Virus record (IMG/VR): IMGVR_UViG_3300035670_000009 | Location: 1-64,000 of that record | Reading direction: 5' to 3' (one strand) | Source of the DNA: a virus | DNA length: 64,000 nucleotides | Part shown: positions 29,267-37,156 of the stretch, in pieces | Layout: every line of letters starts with the position of its first letter | Numbering within the stretch: the stretch's first letter is position 1 | Position numbers and translations under genes: made by a program | The notes under the pieces: model-generated | The model's input: only the letters and a program-made list of their open reading frames with translations | Database searches by the model: none | What the model was told of the DNA's origin: nothing

Positions 29267-29848
29267 TTACACACGCTCAGCGAATCGGTGCTGCTCGGCA
29301 AAACACGCGGCGCACGCGGGCTGGTAAAGTTCTTCAGCGCCCAATTCGATTGACGGCCCTTCTCGCGTAGGCCGCCCGGCGACAAACTTCAGATTAAAAA
29401 TCGCTTTGCGGTCGCAGTAGGCGCAGGTCGTCTTGATCTCTTCGATCGTGTCGGCCAGCTCTAGAAGACGGGCGGCGGCCGGAAAGAGCTTCGTTTTGAA
29501 ATCAGTCCGCAGGCCGTAACAAATCACGGGGATCTTTGGATTGTTGTGCGCGATGTGCGCAAGCTGTTCAACGACGAACAACGGCAAGAACTGCGCCTCG
29601 TCAACCAGCGCGCAACAGGCGCCTTGAAGCTGGTCGCAGGTAATCACGGTATTTGGTTCACAGATGACGTCGGCACGCGCTTGAAGGCCTGCCCGGGCCG
29701 TAATCCACTCTTGCCCCCAGCGAGTGTCAAGCGCTGGTTTGACCAAAAGTGGCCGCTTACCCTGCTGGCGATAATTGTGCGCAACAGCCAGAAGGTTGAG
29801 CGTTTTAGCCGAATTGACCGTACCGTACCGAAAGTAAAGCTTAGCCAT
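29267..29848 (-). CDS. tdk: Thymidine kinase (type II)
   Basis: A 193-residue enzyme. The P-loop variant YGTVNSAKTLNLL (residues ~8-20), ALVDEAQF (Walker B/DEAQ) and zinc-binding CAYCDRK with CAACF are the type II thymidine kinase signature. It phosphorylates thymidine to dTMP in the salvage pathway, which the thymidylate kinase at 30992-31615 then converts to dTDP. Overlaps the upstream stop by one base (TGATG). Length is normal. Confidence 0.92.
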   Translation of the reverse strand: MAKLYFRYGTVNSAKTLNLLAVAHNYRQQGKRPLLVKPALDTRWGQEWITARAGLQARADVICEPNTVITCDQLQGACCALVDEAQFLPLFVVEQLAHIAHNNPKIPVICYGLRTDFKTKLFPAAARLLELADTIEEIKTTCAYCDRKAIFNLKFVAGRPTREGPSIELGAEELYQPACAACFAEQHRFAERV

Positions 29849-30087
29849 CAGAAAAAATCACGGCTCAGATTTGGTGGCTGTATATGTCCGTAATAGCGAT
29901 TCAATGATCGAAACGAATGACGATGCCGCGCAAACCGAATCGTGTAGGTTGGCCGATGCCGCATGCTGTGTTTGCGATTTTGAAAATCGCTCAGCCAATG
30001 ACGGCGAAAACGCTGACGGAGCCAGCAAATTAAGTAGCCGCAAACGGCGCCAGATAGAAAACAACTAACTGAAATCAGTGCGATCAC
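29848..30087 (-). CDS. Small membrane protein, basic tail (79 aa)
   Basis: GTG start at 30087 after TGGAGG. One N-terminal hydrophobic helix (LISVSCFLSGAVCGYLICWL) followed by an Arg/His-rich tail (RQRFRRHW, RFARHRHSFRSL). Probably anchored in the inner membrane with a basic cytoplasmic part. Unknown. Confidence 0.62.
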   Translation of the reverse strand: MIALISVSCFLSGAVCGYLICWLRQRFRRHWLSDFQNRKHSMRHRPTYTIRFARHRHSFRSLNRYYGHIQPPNLSRDFF

Positions 30088-30141
30088 AAAAACCTCCAGA
30101 AGAGTACGCGCAGCGGCATTATCTGCCGCTTTGCGTTGCCG

Positions 30142-30441
30142 TCAAGTTTCGTCGTCTTGCTCGTAGTGCGACGGCTTTGTGCCCGCGCGCGGCTTGTGGC
30201 TATCTGCGCCTTCGAGCTCGTCTGCCGCGCGCTGCAGCCATTTTGCTAGCTTTCGCGCTTCAGTGGGCGAGATTAACGGCGAGACGTCGCCAAAGACGGA
30301 GACGGAAATGCCGGAGATATTTCCGTGCGCCGTTTTCCATTTGCCCGACTCGAGGAGCAAGGTCGGCGCGTCGTTGCCTTCGCCTGGAACGATTTCGTTC
30401 TTCAGCTCAAAAATGTCGCTTTCGTTTGTGACAATTACCAC
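30142..30441 (-). CDS. Phage protein of unknown function (99 aa)
   Basis: GTG start at 30441 overlapping the upstream stop by seven bases. SPLISPTEARKLAKWLQRAA is a phrase common in small phage proteins. N-terminal half beta-rich, C-terminal half helical. No catalytic motif. Confidence 0.68.
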   Translation of the reverse strand: MVIVTNESDIFELKNEIVPGEGNDAPTLLLESGKWKTAHGNISGISVSVFGDVSPLISPTEARKLAKWLQRAADELEGADSHKPRAGTKPSHYEQDDET

Positions 30442-30977
30442 GGTTTTCGCAGCCTCGTCTGAAATTGTTCCAAATCGTCTAGAAACAACGCCGCAATGTC
30501 GCTGGCGTGCTGATAGGCGTCTCGCATGCCGCGTTGATATTCCGCACTGCCTTTGGCGGGCGGCCTATCCGCCAGATCGGCGACGGTTGCTAGACCCGCG
30601 ACGGCGCGGCTCCGCAGCAATCGATATTCGGGCGCGCTGAGCACAAGCGCCGCTTCTTGGTCTGCGGCAACTGCTTGCATTTCGGCGGGCGCCTCGACCA
30701 GGACGCCAAGCGTCTGCAGCAACTTGGTGCAGCGCGCGACCAGATTGAAATCATGAAAATTTGTTGCGGAAACAGACTTTCGCGCAATTGTATGAAGGAG
30801 CACGCAGAGATCGAGCAAATCGTTATCAGGTTTTGGCGGCGTCGCCTCTTGCGACAAGGAACGCGAAATAGGTTTTTTTCTGCTTCTTTGTGCCGTAGTT
30901 CTTTCCTGCTTTTCGGCGTGCGCAAAGTCGAAATACAGCTGATTTTTCATCGGCTTTCTAACCGGCATGGTCAGCAT
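30435..30977 (-). CDS. Phage protein of unknown function (180 aa)
   Basis: Start MLTMPVRKPMKNQLYFD at 30977 after AAAGGAGTTCATCT. Basic N-terminal linker then helices (LLDLCVLLHTIARKSVSATN). The C-terminal helix region (YQRGMRDAYQHASDIAALFL) is of a kind common in phage proteins. Function unknown. Confidence 0.68.
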   Translation of the reverse strand: MLTMPVRKPMKNQLYFDFAHAEKQERTTAQRSRKKPISRSLSQEATPPKPDNDLLDLCVLLHTIARKSVSATNFHDFNLVARCTKLLQTLGVLVEAPAEMQAVAADQEAALVLSAPEYRLLRSRAVAGLATVADLADRPPAKGSAEYQRGMRDAYQHASDIAALFLDDLEQFQTRLRKPW

Positions 30978-30991
30978 AGATGAACTCCTTT

Positions 30992-31615
30992 TCAGGTTTC
31001 GACAGTCGCAGGTGAATATTTGCACGCGTAATACGAGCTGTAGACGTGCTTATGAACGGCGTCGGGTGACAATAAAGCGTCGCTGATAAACGTCTGTTCT
31101 CCAGCTTCGCGTTTGCTTGCGTGCCGAAGATACGCTTGACGCATTGCAACGCGCGTCTCGACCGGAATGCGCTCGTAACGATCGCGGCCGGGGCCGGTAC
31201 GCTGCACTGAAATGTCGCCGGGCATGTCCAGCAAAAAACACAGGTCCGGGACGAGGCTCGAGGTTTGGCGGAAAACCTGGAGAATAAACTCTTCGTCGAT
31301 CCGGTTGATCTCGCCCTGGTAAACGAGCGTTGAGAGCAACCACCTATCACAGATTACTGTGAAATTGTCGGCTAGCCGCTCACGAATGTAGGCGGCCAGC
31401 TCCGCCCGGGCGGCGGAAAACAAAAGCATCTGCGCTGCGCTAGAAATCGGCGCGTCGTTATGCAGCAGGATTTGCCGAATAGCAGTACCAATCTGCGTTG
31501 TACCTGGATCTGCCACCTGCTCGACTCTGCCGCCTTCGGATTTAAGGCGGTCGTACAACATGCGGGCTTGGGTGGTCTTCCCAGCCCCGTCGATTCCTTC
31601 GAACACGACGAACAC
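30992..31615 (-). CDS. tmk: Thymidylate kinase
   Basis: A 207-residue protein with GTG start at 31615 after AAGGAGACGCT. P-loop FEGIDGAGKTTQ (residues 5-16), CDRW (the DR motif) and a lid-region basic segment RTGPGRDRYE identify thymidylate kinase (dTMP to dTDP). Together with thymidine kinase it supplies dTTP precursors for phage DNA synthesis. A palindrome box lies 23 bases upstream. Confidence 0.92.
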   Translation of the reverse strand: MFVVFEGIDGAGKTTQARMLYDRLKSEGGRVEQVADPGTTQIGTAIRQILLHNDAPISSAAQMLLFSAARAELAAYIRERLADNFTVICDRWLLSTLVYQGEINRIDEEFILQVFRQTSSLVPDLCFLLDMPGDISVQRTGPGRDRYERIPVETRVAMRQAYLRHASKREAGEQTFISDALLSPDAVHKHVYSSYYACKYSPATVET

Positions 31616-31637
31616 AGCGTCTCCTTGCTGCGAGTGG

Positions 31638-31649
31638 ATAGATATCTAT
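31638..31649. repeat. Dispersed palindrome box 10 (ATAGATATCTAT)
   Basis: Perfect palindrome between the stop of 31646-31960 (which it overlaps) and the tmk ribosome site. Confidence 0.85.
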
Positions 31650-31960
31650 CGCCCAGTGATACCGAAGCTCGGCGAATCGCCCAAAATACGGCGCGGGTCT
31701 TCACGCTGGGCTGCGTTTATGCCGACCGATGGCGTGTCGGTCGTTGCGTACGGCGTATCCGCCGTAATCAGCGCCAATTGGCTGCCGTCGGCCAGGCGCA
31801 ACGCCAAACCGGCCGCTTGCATGCCGACACCTTGAATGCCTTTTTGGGCCAGCCAGTCGGTCATGAATGCGCAAAAGTGGTCAATCGGCGCGGCGGCCGC
31901 GTTTGGATTGGCCTGAAGATACTGTTTACGAATCTCGTCGACCAGCTCGCTTTTTGCCAC
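31646..31960 (-). CDS. Phage protein of unknown function (104 aa)
   Basis: I choose the GTG at 31960, preceded by AAAGGAGAAACCCA; the ATG at 31999 would lie deeper inside the upstream gene. Alpha/beta fold (GLALRLADGSQLALITADTP). No recognised family. Overlaps the HD hydrolase gene by 35 bases in another frame. Confidence 0.65.
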   Translation of the reverse strand: MAKSELVDEIRKQYLQANPNAAAAPIDHFCAFMTDWLAQKGIQGVGMQAAGLALRLADGSQLALITADTPYATTDTPSVGINAAQREDPRRILGDSPSFGITGR

Positions 31961-32675
31961 TGGGTTTCTCCTTTTTGGGGTTTTCTTCGTGACTGACACG
32001 CGCCGCGATTCGTGCGCGAGCCTGACCCGCGATTTGCGCTGCCTGGCGCGCAGCGCGAGCTTTGGCTTTTGTTTCTTTTATCATTTGGCTGACTTCTTGC
32101 AAGCGATTCCGCGCGGCGTGTACGTAGAGCCGCAACTGATAGAACCGCGCTGCAGAGGTAACAGCGAGCAGATCGCCGTCCAATTGCATCAAAATCTTAC
32201 GCGCGCGGGCGGCGGCTTCAATACCGCGGTCGCTTAGTAGTGTCAGCAGCTCGCTAGCTGTGCAAATGACGTCAGCGACAGCGATGATCTGCGTTTTTAC
32301 AGTGCTTGCGCTAAGCCGCCCGCGATATTCCATATCGCGTTTGGTTTCCACCAGGCGAAAATCACGACTTAAATCGGCTACAGTGGCGGCAATCTGCACA
32401 GTCGTGTGTTCGGCGATTTGCTCAAACGGACAACGACTAACGTTGATCACATCATGCAGCAGAGCGCTGTGCACGACAATCGCCACACTCTCCTGCGTTT
32501 CTTCGCAAATCAAGTCTTTGCGAACGTCATAATAAACTTTGGTGGCAATCGTCTCGGCCATACGGGCTACGGCGACTGCGTGTTCCAACAGTGTCTGTCC
32601 GTGGACAGACGGCTTGTCCTGGTAGTGCTGCCGGGCGAAAGCCATGGTTGCACTAATCGTCTGTTCGACGTTCAT
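31926..32675 (-). CDS. RelA/SpoT-like HD-domain hydrolase
   Basis: A 249-residue protein; start MNVEQTISATM at 32675 after AAGGAGG. The HD fold is shown by LLEHAVAVARMAETIA (first His), VVHSALLHDVIN (His-Asp pair), VADLSRD and a late VKTQIIAVADVI (Asp), the order seen in RelA/SpoT/Mesh1-type (p)ppGpp hydrolases. The C-terminal ~60 residues are a basic Ala/Lys/Arg tail not typical of the family. It may degrade alarmones or other nucleotides during infection. Specificity is not proven by sequence. Confidence 0.72.
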   Translation of the reverse strand: MNVEQTISATMAFARQHYQDKPSVHGQTLLEHAVAVARMAETIATKVYYDVRKDLICEETQESVAIVVHSALLHDVINVSRCPFEQIAEHTTVQIAATVADLSRDFRLVETKRDMEYRGRLSASTVKTQIIAVADVICTASELLTLLSDRGIEAAARARKILMQLDGDLLAVTSAARFYQLRLYVHAARNRLQEVSQMIKETKAKARAARQAAQIAGQARARIAARVSHEENPKKEKPSGKKRAGRRDS

Positions 32676-32697
32676 CGGCACCTCCTTGTGCCTATGC

Positions 32698-33738
32698 TTA
32701 CAAGTTCAACAGCTTTCGCCAGCTAGCCTCAAACACGTCCCGGCGCGCCTGCAGATTGTACGAAACTTTCTTTTGCATTGTGCTGATGTGCCGCGGATCG
32801 GCGATCAGTTCTTGGAGCGCGGCGGCGTACCGGCCATAATCGGCGACAGCGTGCGGCACGCCGTTGTCGTCGTAATCGATTTTGGTCTTGACCAGAGTCG
32901 CGTTGACGTCCGGATAGAGAAATTCAGTCTGCGGCGGAACGGCCAGACTCAGCAGCGGCGTACCCGCTGCCAAACTGCTCAAAGCACAATATCCGTAGTT
33001 ATCGCACTCGGCAGGCCACAGGGTTAAATCGGCGTTTGTATACAGGTTAAATCGCTTGATCAAGGGTACGTTGCGCACCAAAGTCACTCGACCGCCCACG
33101 CGTTTTCCAAGCCGCGTGAAATAACGGGCAACTGCGGGACCAAAACGGCTCGAACTCACCGCCACGGTTAGGTGCGGCTCTTCCATCCGCTCGAGGATAT
33201 AGCCCAGCGCGCCGATAAAAATGCGGGTCGCGCAGCGCGCATTTCTGTCAAACCACGGGAGAAACAGTCGAATGTGCCGGAAATCGAGTGGTTGACTTTT
33301 GCGCGTGATTGGCAGACCCGCGTCAAAAGGAATGAGCTCGACACGATTGAGTCTGTAAACGTCAACAAACAAATCACGGCACTCGTTCGACATAGCGACG
33401 ATGTGATCTGCGCGCTTCAACGTTTTTTTAAATGGCGGCACCAGCTCTTGCCACATCGGCACAATAATGGTTTTTATGCCGCGGCGCGCAGCGTAATTTA
33501 CTTGCTCGACCCGCGGCGCGTGCGTCCAAATAATCGCGGAACGGTTTTTAGCCCAGTCAGTGAACTTGCAGTTACCTCGAAAAAGCACGCTGTGGTCGAA
33601 CGACAGCCGCAATTTACCGGGCGAGTTGTCGGAATAGATGTCGCACGGCTCGCCCAGTCCGCGCAATAGCCCTGCCAGGCGCACTGCGAGATAGGCCTGG
33701 TCGCAATGTGCGTAGTGGGTGTAGATCCCAACACACAT
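32698..33738 (-). CDS. GT-B type glycosyltransferase
   Basis: A 346-residue protein. N-terminal Rossmann half starts GIYTHYAHCDQAYLAVRLAG; C-terminal half has AECDNYGYCALSSLAAGTPL, the nucleotide-sugar site equivalent to ExGFGxxxxEAxAxGxPV of GT4-like enzymes. The substrate is not predictable. It lies directly downstream of portal, separated by six bases. Confidence 0.8.
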   Translation of the reverse strand: MCVGIYTHYAHCDQAYLAVRLAGLLRGLGEPCDIYSDNSPGKLRLSFDHSVLFRGNCKFTDWAKNRSAIIWTHAPRVEQVNYAARRGIKTIIVPMWQELVPPFKKTLKRADHIVAMSNECRDLFVDVYRLNRVELIPFDAGLPITRKSQPLDFRHIRLFLPWFDRNARCATRIFIGALGYILERMEEPHLTVAVSSSRFGPAVARYFTRLGKRVGGRVTLVRNVPLIKRFNLYTNADLTLWPAECDNYGYCALSSLAAGTPLLSLAVPPQTEFLYPDVNATLVKTKIDYDDNGVPHAVADYGRYAAALQELIADPRHISTMQKKVSYNLQARRDVFEASWRKLLNL

Positions 33739-33744
33739 TGTGGT

Positions 33745-35652
33745 TTACCCGGGGGGCTGACCCTGCCCAAACTGCTGCGCCATCATCATGGCGCCGCCCT
33801 GGGTTTTCGCCTGTTGTCGAATGTCGTCAATAATGCTCGACACCAGCGCGTGCGTTGTTGGGTCGGTGCGTTTGAGCTTAATCAGTTCAGAATCTTTTTG
33901 CGCTTCGGGCAGCGCAAGAATCTGCTGCGCAAGCAGCTGCGCCTGAGACTGCATATCTTCTGGCGTAATGGGAACATTGGGAGAATTTTGTCGCTGCATC
34001 ATAAATGCGTCGACAGGGCTTCCACCGCCCATACCTGGTTGCATTGGCGCGCCCGCAGGGGCCGCGCCGGGCTGCCCTGTCGCGCTGGCACCTGGATTGC
34101 CCGCGCCCTGCATCATCTCGGCCTGCTGCGACAGATCCTGCATGCTTTGAGCTTGCTCCATCTCTTTTTGCATGCGGCCCTGTTCCTCGGCGTAAATCCG
34201 CTCTTCTTCGAGCATTCGCTTTGTTTCTTCCTCGTAGTCCAGGCCCACGCTCTTGAGCCCCGTGGTCTTGGAGACCATTTGACCCTGCATGAGCTGGAGC
34301 TTGGCCATCTGGCGGTTGAGATCGTCTGCGTGAGTGACCCGCTGCAGTTTGATCGAGATCGGCTCCCACGATTGAACGCGCGAAAGCGCCTGGCCCAAAT
34401 TACGAAGAAAGTTGTTCAAGCAATGCGGCAGATGGCTCCAATTGGCCTCGAACAGTCGCAACGCTGCGGGCGCCGCCTGGAAGCTGAGCGTGCCGTTCAT
34501 CAATTCGACCGGCATGCCGATGCATTTCATAAGCGTGTCGAACGCCTGCTCAATAAGATCACGCGGCGCCAGCGCCGTGGCGTCGCCGCCCAGCGCCTGG
34601 TATTCAACGGGAAACGGAAGAATGTTCCAGCGCGCGGGGTCAACGCGACGGGCGCGAAGCATTGCCTGGACGCGCGCCGTGAAGCTGCCCAGATTAATCG
34701 CGTGAACCGGGTCGCCGGACGCTGGATCTCCACCGCGAGGCGCGGGCGTGATCACGCGGAAGGGAATCACGTAATCCAACGCGATCGCTTCGTTGTAGCG
34801 CTGGAGAATTTGGTAGTACCACGCCTGCCGGAAATTCACCAACACGCGCGAAATGCCCCAACCTCGGTTGCGCATTCCAGACAGCGCGTCTTCTTTGGCG
34901 TGATAAATGACGGCCTTATCAAACATCAAATCCTTGCCGTCCTTAATCGCCTGAATCACTTCCCAGCTGGCGTGCTCTAGGTGGTGAAGGTGCCCGGCTT
35001 TGATCAGGTTTCGGTAGTCCTCGGGAATTTTCCAGACGTAGGTGCATTCCTCGCTGTACGGGTCCCAAAGAATGTCGATCTCGTGCGGGTTCCAACGTTT
35101 AATGCGCAGGCCGTCTTCGCTGGAACGGCGATCGATGTGATTGAATCGGCCGCTGTAATGGCACTGCGGGCAGGTCGCGTGAAAGTCGAATTCTTCCCAC
35201 TTAAATTTGTAAGCAGACGAGCTGTGCATTTTGACGAGCGGCGCTTCAAGCCCGCATTTTTTGCACGCGAGATACCTGCGAAAAGGAACAAGCAAACTGG
35301 TGAAGCTGTTTCCGTAGGTGAGCATGTCCATCGCAACGGTTTTGAGAACCGTTTTGATGCCCAGCGTTTCCTCGAGAAACACCCGGTACTTTTCCTTCTC
35401 CTCGCGGCCGATCGTGTTTTCGCCGAGATCGCCTACCTCGACGTCAGTGATGAAGTACGAAACGACGCGGTCAATGGCCTGCCGGTAAGGGCCATTGGCG
35501 TTCATGATGTACTCGCACCACCGTAGCGCGACCTGGATGCTCTCCGGCATCGACAGGCTGGCGACGTCGCAAAACGGGTCGGGAAAACGCTCGTCGGCCA
35601 AGGCGCCGCGACCAAGATTGCCGAATCCGGCGGAGCCAGAAGGAGTTAACAC
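33745..35652 (-). CDS. Portal protein
   Basis: A 635-residue protein with GTG start at 35652. The N-terminal half fits large-phage portals: YRQAIDRVVSYFITDVEV, MDMLTYGNSFTSLLVP, NPHEIDILWDP, and RNRGWGISRVLVNFRQAWYY. It contains an inserted zinc-ribbon-like element (CKKCG, then CPQCH), known from some portal families. The C-terminal ~130 residues are Gln/Met/Gly-rich and probably disordered. The portal forms the dodecameric DNA gate of the head. Terminase and capsid genes are not adjacent in this window. Confidence 0.78.
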   Translation of the reverse strand: MLTPSGSAGFGNLGRGALADERFPDPFCDVASLSMPESIQVALRWCEYIMNANGPYRQAIDRVVSYFITDVEVGDLGENTIGREEKEKYRVFLEETLGIKTVLKTVAMDMLTYGNSFTSLLVPFRRYLACKKCGLEAPLVKMHSSSAYKFKWEEFDFHATCPQCHYSGRFNHIDRRSSEDGLRIKRWNPHEIDILWDPYSEECTYVWKIPEDYRNLIKAGHLHHLEHASWEVIQAIKDGKDLMFDKAVIYHAKEDALSGMRNRGWGISRVLVNFRQAWYYQILQRYNEAIALDYVIPFRVITPAPRGGDPASGDPVHAINLGSFTARVQAMLRARRVDPARWNILPFPVEYQALGGDATALAPRDLIEQAFDTLMKCIGMPVELMNGTLSFQAAPAALRLFEANWSHLPHCLNNFLRNLGQALSRVQSWEPISIKLQRVTHADDLNRQMAKLQLMQGQMVSKTTGLKSVGLDYEEETKRMLEEERIYAEEQGRMQKEMEQAQSMQDLSQQAEMMQGAGNPGASATGQPGAAPAGAPMQPGMGGGSPVDAFMMQRQNSPNVPITPEDMQSQAQLLAQQILALPEAQKDSELIKLKRTDPTTHALVSSIIDDIRQQAKTQGGAMMMAQQFGQGQPPG

Positions 35653-35673
35653 AATAGCGCCTCGTCCTTGAAG

Positions 35674-35856
35674 TTAACGAAGCGACTTTTTGGTCGCCTC
35701 GGCCGCAGCCTTGCGAAAATCACTATCCAGCTGGCGAACGATTTCACGCCCGGCTTCAGTCGTTTCACACGGTTGTGTGATACTGGCCGCGGTTTTGGCC
35801 GTATCGCCGTCTTCGGGCGGCGTGGTGTGAGGCGCGATGATTCCTTGTTTTTCCAT
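35674..35856 (-). CDS. Small protein next to portal (60 aa)
   Basis: ATG at 35856, one-base overlap with the upstream stop (TGATG). Starts MEKQGIIAPHTTPPEDGD, Thr/Ala/Lys-rich, likely disordered N terminus with a helical C terminus. Unknown. Confidence 0.6.
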   Translation of the reverse strand: MEKQGIIAPHTTPPEDGDTAKTAASITQPCETTEAGREIVRQLDSDFRKAAAEATKKSLR

Positions 35857-36812
35857 CACTGGTCGGATCCTTCCAACGCCCAAAGCGCCTTTTCGACGCG
35901 AAGTACACAATACTCCCGAGAATCGTAAATGTACTGAAAACCAGTGGTATGGACAAGATATAACCGGTTGTCGTCGCTAATCTTAGCGGCCCAGGGACGC
36001 GCGTAAGGATCGTTGCTAGGCGGAAACCACCTGGCGGCAGACTGTTCAAATCGCACGTCATAAACCAGCACAATAAACCCCATTTCTTCCGGACTGTCTG
36101 GCTCAGGCCGGGCCACGTGAACCAGCACGTCGTGGAAGAAAGCCGGGACCGTGCCGATTCCTTCTTTCTCGAAATAGACGAGTTTCTGTGGCGGGCCATT
36201 GGTTGCGCTTTTTGCAACCACTGGAACAGTGTTGGCGGCCATAGAGCCTTTCTTCAGGCCGAAAGCGGCCATGGGACTGTAGCCCCGGTCGATTTTATCA
36301 ATGGGCGGCGCAGCTGGGCGCAGAACAGGCTGCGCGAATCTGCGGATGGCTTCGACTTCTTCTTCCAGCTCAGCGACGACGTCTTGCTCTTCAGTGTCGT
36401 AAGAAACCGCTACAGGCGCTGGGGGCACGGGCGGCGGAGTTTGTTTGATCGGCACCCGTTTCACGCCCGACTTAGATATCTTTGCCAATTCCTCGAATGC
36501 CACGGCAGCGCGCTCCCGGATTGAATTAATGTCGTTTCCCTGTACAGCTTGCCGTGCGGTCGCCAGGGCGTGCGCCACGGCGTCACCGGTAATTTTGTCC
36601 ATAGTCAAAACGGCGTTACCCCCGTCGGGTTCTACGTGGATCTCCAAATGCGCGCGGTCATGCGGATCGTAATTCTCCGGCAACCCGCCTGGCGTCGAGG
36701 GCGCAACCACAACACCGCGGATGCCACCTGGCCCGCGCCGCATTAAATCGGCCAAGGAGCGGCCGTTGTCCATACGGACTTGGGACGGATCAAGATAGTT
36801 TGTTGTGCTCAT
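35856..36812 (-). CDS. Phage protein of unknown function (318 aa)
   Basis: Starts MSTTNYLDPSQVRMDNGRSL. Three parts: a helical N-terminal ~120 residues, a Pro-rich linker (PIKQTPPPVPPAP), and a beta-rich C-terminal domain (FIVLVYDVRFEQSAARWF). Position just upstream of portal suggests a head or packaging role, without direct support. Contains palindrome box 11, and box 12 lies just upstream. Confidence 0.7.
   Translation of the reverse strand: MSTTNYLDPSQVRMDNGRSLADLMRRGPGGIRGVVVAPSTPGGLPENYDPHDRAHLEIHVEPDGGNAVLTMDKITGDAVAHALATARQAVQGNDINSIRERAAVAFEELAKISKSGVKRVPIKQTPPPVPPAPVAVSYDTEEQDVVAELEEEVEAIRRFAQPVLRPAAPPIDKIDRGYSPMAAFGLKKGSMAANTVPVVAKSATNGPPQKLVYFEKEGIGTVPAFFHDVLVHVARPEPDSPEEMGFIVLVYDVRFEQSAARWFPPSNDPYARPWAAKISDDNRLYLVHTTGFQYIYDSREYCVLRVEKALWALEGSDQ
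36472..36483. repeat. Dispersed palindrome box 11 (TTAGATATCTTT)
   Basis: Copy inside the 318-residue gene, encoding AKISK. Confidence 0.75.
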
Positions 36813-36817
36813 AAGCG

Positions 36818-36829
36818 CTGATATCTAAA
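36818..36829. repeat. Dispersed palindrome box 12 (CTGATATCTAAA)
   Basis: Degenerate on one side. Located between terminator 36826-36872 and the start of the gene at 36812, repeating the terminator-box-gene order seen at 11.9 and 26.6 kb. Confidence 0.65.
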
Positions 36830-36872
36830 GAAGAGCGTAGGCCCGGGGCTTGCGCCCCGAGCTTAGCTCTTC
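36826..36872 (-). terminator. Factor-independent terminator
   Basis: Outer stem GAAGAGC/GCTCTTC (36830-36836 with 36866-36872), inner CGGGGC-GCAA-GCCCCG, then TTTAG on the minus strand. It follows the stop at 36873 directly and ends the unit from promoter 38679-38707. Confidence 0.82.
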
Positions 36873-37151
36873 TCACTCAAAGGCGGCCGAGGTCAACTCC
36901 GGGCACGTACTATATAGCGCAGATCTTGCAATCTGGAAATACAGCCGCCCCAGCGGAAACCCCGGGCCGCAGACTTCTTTAAGGTGGTCCGCGGAAAGGA
37001 CTACCTCAGCTAATACCTCACCGCTTATCAAATGCGCACACACCAGTCCTTTGTCTTTCTCTGCTGGAAAGAAGGGGAGCACGTGTGGATGGCCGTCTTG
37101 AGCGAGCAGCCACGCAAGCGTTTTCCCCGGAGGACGAAGTATGTAACGCAC
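36873..37151 (-). CDS. Small protein of unknown function (92 aa)
   Basis: GTG start at 37151, five bases after the upstream stop; starts VRYILRPPGKTLAWLLAQDG. No strong ribosome site, so translation is probably coupled. Mixed alpha/beta (VCAHLISGEVLAEVVLSADH). The longer ORF reaching 37379 overlaps the larger gene and is rejected. Confidence 0.6.
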   Translation of the reverse strand: MRYILRPPGKTLAWLLAQDGHPHVLPFFPAEKDKGLVCAHLISGEVLAEVVLSADHLKEVCGPGFPLGRLYFQIARSALYSTCPELTSAAFE

Positions 37152-37156
37152 TTGAT

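Noticed and set aside
33706-34980. Long plus-strand ORF (424 codons) opposite the portal gene
   Set aside because: It is antisense to a well-supported portal gene, has no ribosome site and a His/Arg/Leu-rich composition typical of a reverse-frame shadow in GC-rich DNA.
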